Shown here one piece after another: positions 63,200 through 64,000 of a stretch of 64,000 nucleotides of DNA (positions within the stretch are counted from its first letter, which is position 1; each line of letters begins with the position of its first letter). Origin of the DNA: Meconema thalassinum (lineage: Eukaryota > Arthropoda > Insecta > Orthoptera > Tettigoniidae). The stretch covers positions 1,736,001 to 1,800,000 of the forward strand of contig CAMPQE020000053.1 in assembly GCA_946902985.2 (NCBI GenBank). The letters are read 5' to 3'. Below the pieces are notes generated by a model that worked only from the letters and a program-made list of their open reading frames with translations, did no database searches and was not told where the DNA came from. Both the position numbers and the translations under genes were made by a program.

Positions 63200-64000
63200 G
63201 TGCCCTTTGCTAGTGCTACCTCTGTACCAAATTTCGTTCAATTCGGTTTCACCGTGTTTGAATTGATAGGGGGAATCGATTTGCACACATACATGGCCAC
63301 CATCTGCAAACTATTGGGCAGATGTTCTTGCAGTTTGGTCTGAATATGTTTCCCACATAAAGATATGGTGTTGCAAAATTTGGTAGGGACTAGATTATTA
63401 GGTTGGTCGTAATTACATTTTAGCTTTTAACATTTGGGTGGCCGCGATTACGTTTCTGTCAAGATAGCGGTGATATAAAACATGACACTGAGGTGCCCTT
63501 TGCTAGTGCTACCTCTGTACCAAATTTCGTTCCATTCGGTTTGACCGTGTTCGAATTGATAAGGGGAATCGATTTACACACAAAGATGGCCGCCATCCGC
63601 AAAATATTAGGCTGATGACCTATTAGTTTGGTCAAAGGATGCTCCCTCCATAAAGGTATGTTGTTGCTAAATTTGCTAGAGATCGGATGATTAGGCTAAT
63701 CGTAATTTGATTTAAGCTTTGAACATTTGTGTGGCCGCCATTACGTTTCCGTCAAGATGGCGGCGATATAAAACATGACACTGATGTGCGTTTTGTTAGT
63801 ACTACCTCTGTACCAAATTTTGTTCCATTCGGTTGCACCGTGTTCGAATTAATAGGGGGAATCCATTTTCACACAAAGATGGCCGCCATCCGCAAACTAT
63901 TACGCTGATGGCCTATTGGTTTGGTCAAAGGATGCTGCCCCCATAATGGAATGTTGTTGCAAAATTTGCTAGAGATCGGATGGTTATGTTAGTCGTAATT
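63200..64000 (+). repeat. 293-bp tandem repeats running off the window
   Basis: Three units starting at 63200, 63493 and 63786 (period exactly 293 bp). Each has TGCTAGTGCTACCTCTGTAC, CCAAATTTCGTTC(A/C)ATTCGG, a GGCCGCCAT(C/T) piece and GATATAAAACATGACACTGA. The last is cut by the window end. Inverted single copy at 5540-5850. Confidence 0.93.

Overview
This is nuclear DNA of a large-genome animal, almost certainly an insect. The signs are a host gene with GT-AG introns of up to 27 kb, tRNA-derived SINEs with (ATT)n tails, RTE-like and CR1/Jockey-like LINEs, Penelope-like, P-like, pogo-like, hAT and Helitron elements, one Ty3/Gypsy element and several satellites. A polyneopteran such as an orthopteran fits the element mix, but that is an impression and not something the sequence proves. 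No prokaryotic features, CRISPR arrays or rRNA genes were seen.

Layout. 1-1931: a 56-bp satellite that enters from outside the window. 2.4-8.8 kb: Penelope-like (PLE) fragments, SINEs and a tRNA-like sequence. 7.9-14.9 kb: a nest in which a PLE reverse-transcriptase gene is split by an RTE-like LINE (8857-14714, with target-site duplication), which is itself split by a CR1/Jockey-like LINE and by a 1.3-kb TA-flanked terminal-inverted-repeat element. 15-18.4 kb: a pogo-like DNA transposon inside an unclassified repeat whose empty site is preserved at 42.6 kb. 20.1-22.9 kb: a P-like THAP transposon inserted in an 88-bp tandem array and itself broken by a hAT-type MITE and a SINE. 23.2-24.1 kb: a 90-bp array that reverses orientation. 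25.9-29 kb: a second RTE-like LINE with endonuclease and reverse transcriptase. 30.8-35.3 kb: two Helitrons, one with internal 164-bp repeats and one with a decayed Pif1 helicase. 40.7-41.9 kb: a fragment resembling eIF5B between two 166-bp direct repeats. 44.6-54.0 kb: a complete but decayed Ty3/Gypsy element with both LTRs and a 4-bp target-site duplication. 54.8-58.4 kb: hAT (ZMYM1-like), mariner-like and PLE remnants. 59.5-61.4 kb and 63.2-64 kb: long tandem repeats.

The main host gene proposed here is a C2H2 zinc-finger gene on the + strand. Five coding exons at 19015, 19269, 30111, 57480 and 62005 join in phase across four GT-AG introns and would encode about 480 residues: an acidic N-terminal part spread over four small exons, each with a PsiKxE (SUMO-acceptor-like) motif, then eleven zinc fingers in one exon. 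Most of the transposons from 19.4 to 62 kb therefore lie within its introns. The zinc-finger exon is clear. The small exons are inferred from splice sites, phase and composition, and need RNA evidence.

Nearly everything else is broken mobile DNA. The elements can be ordered in time by who interrupts whom, and several host reading frames close exactly when a younger insert and one target-site copy are discounted.
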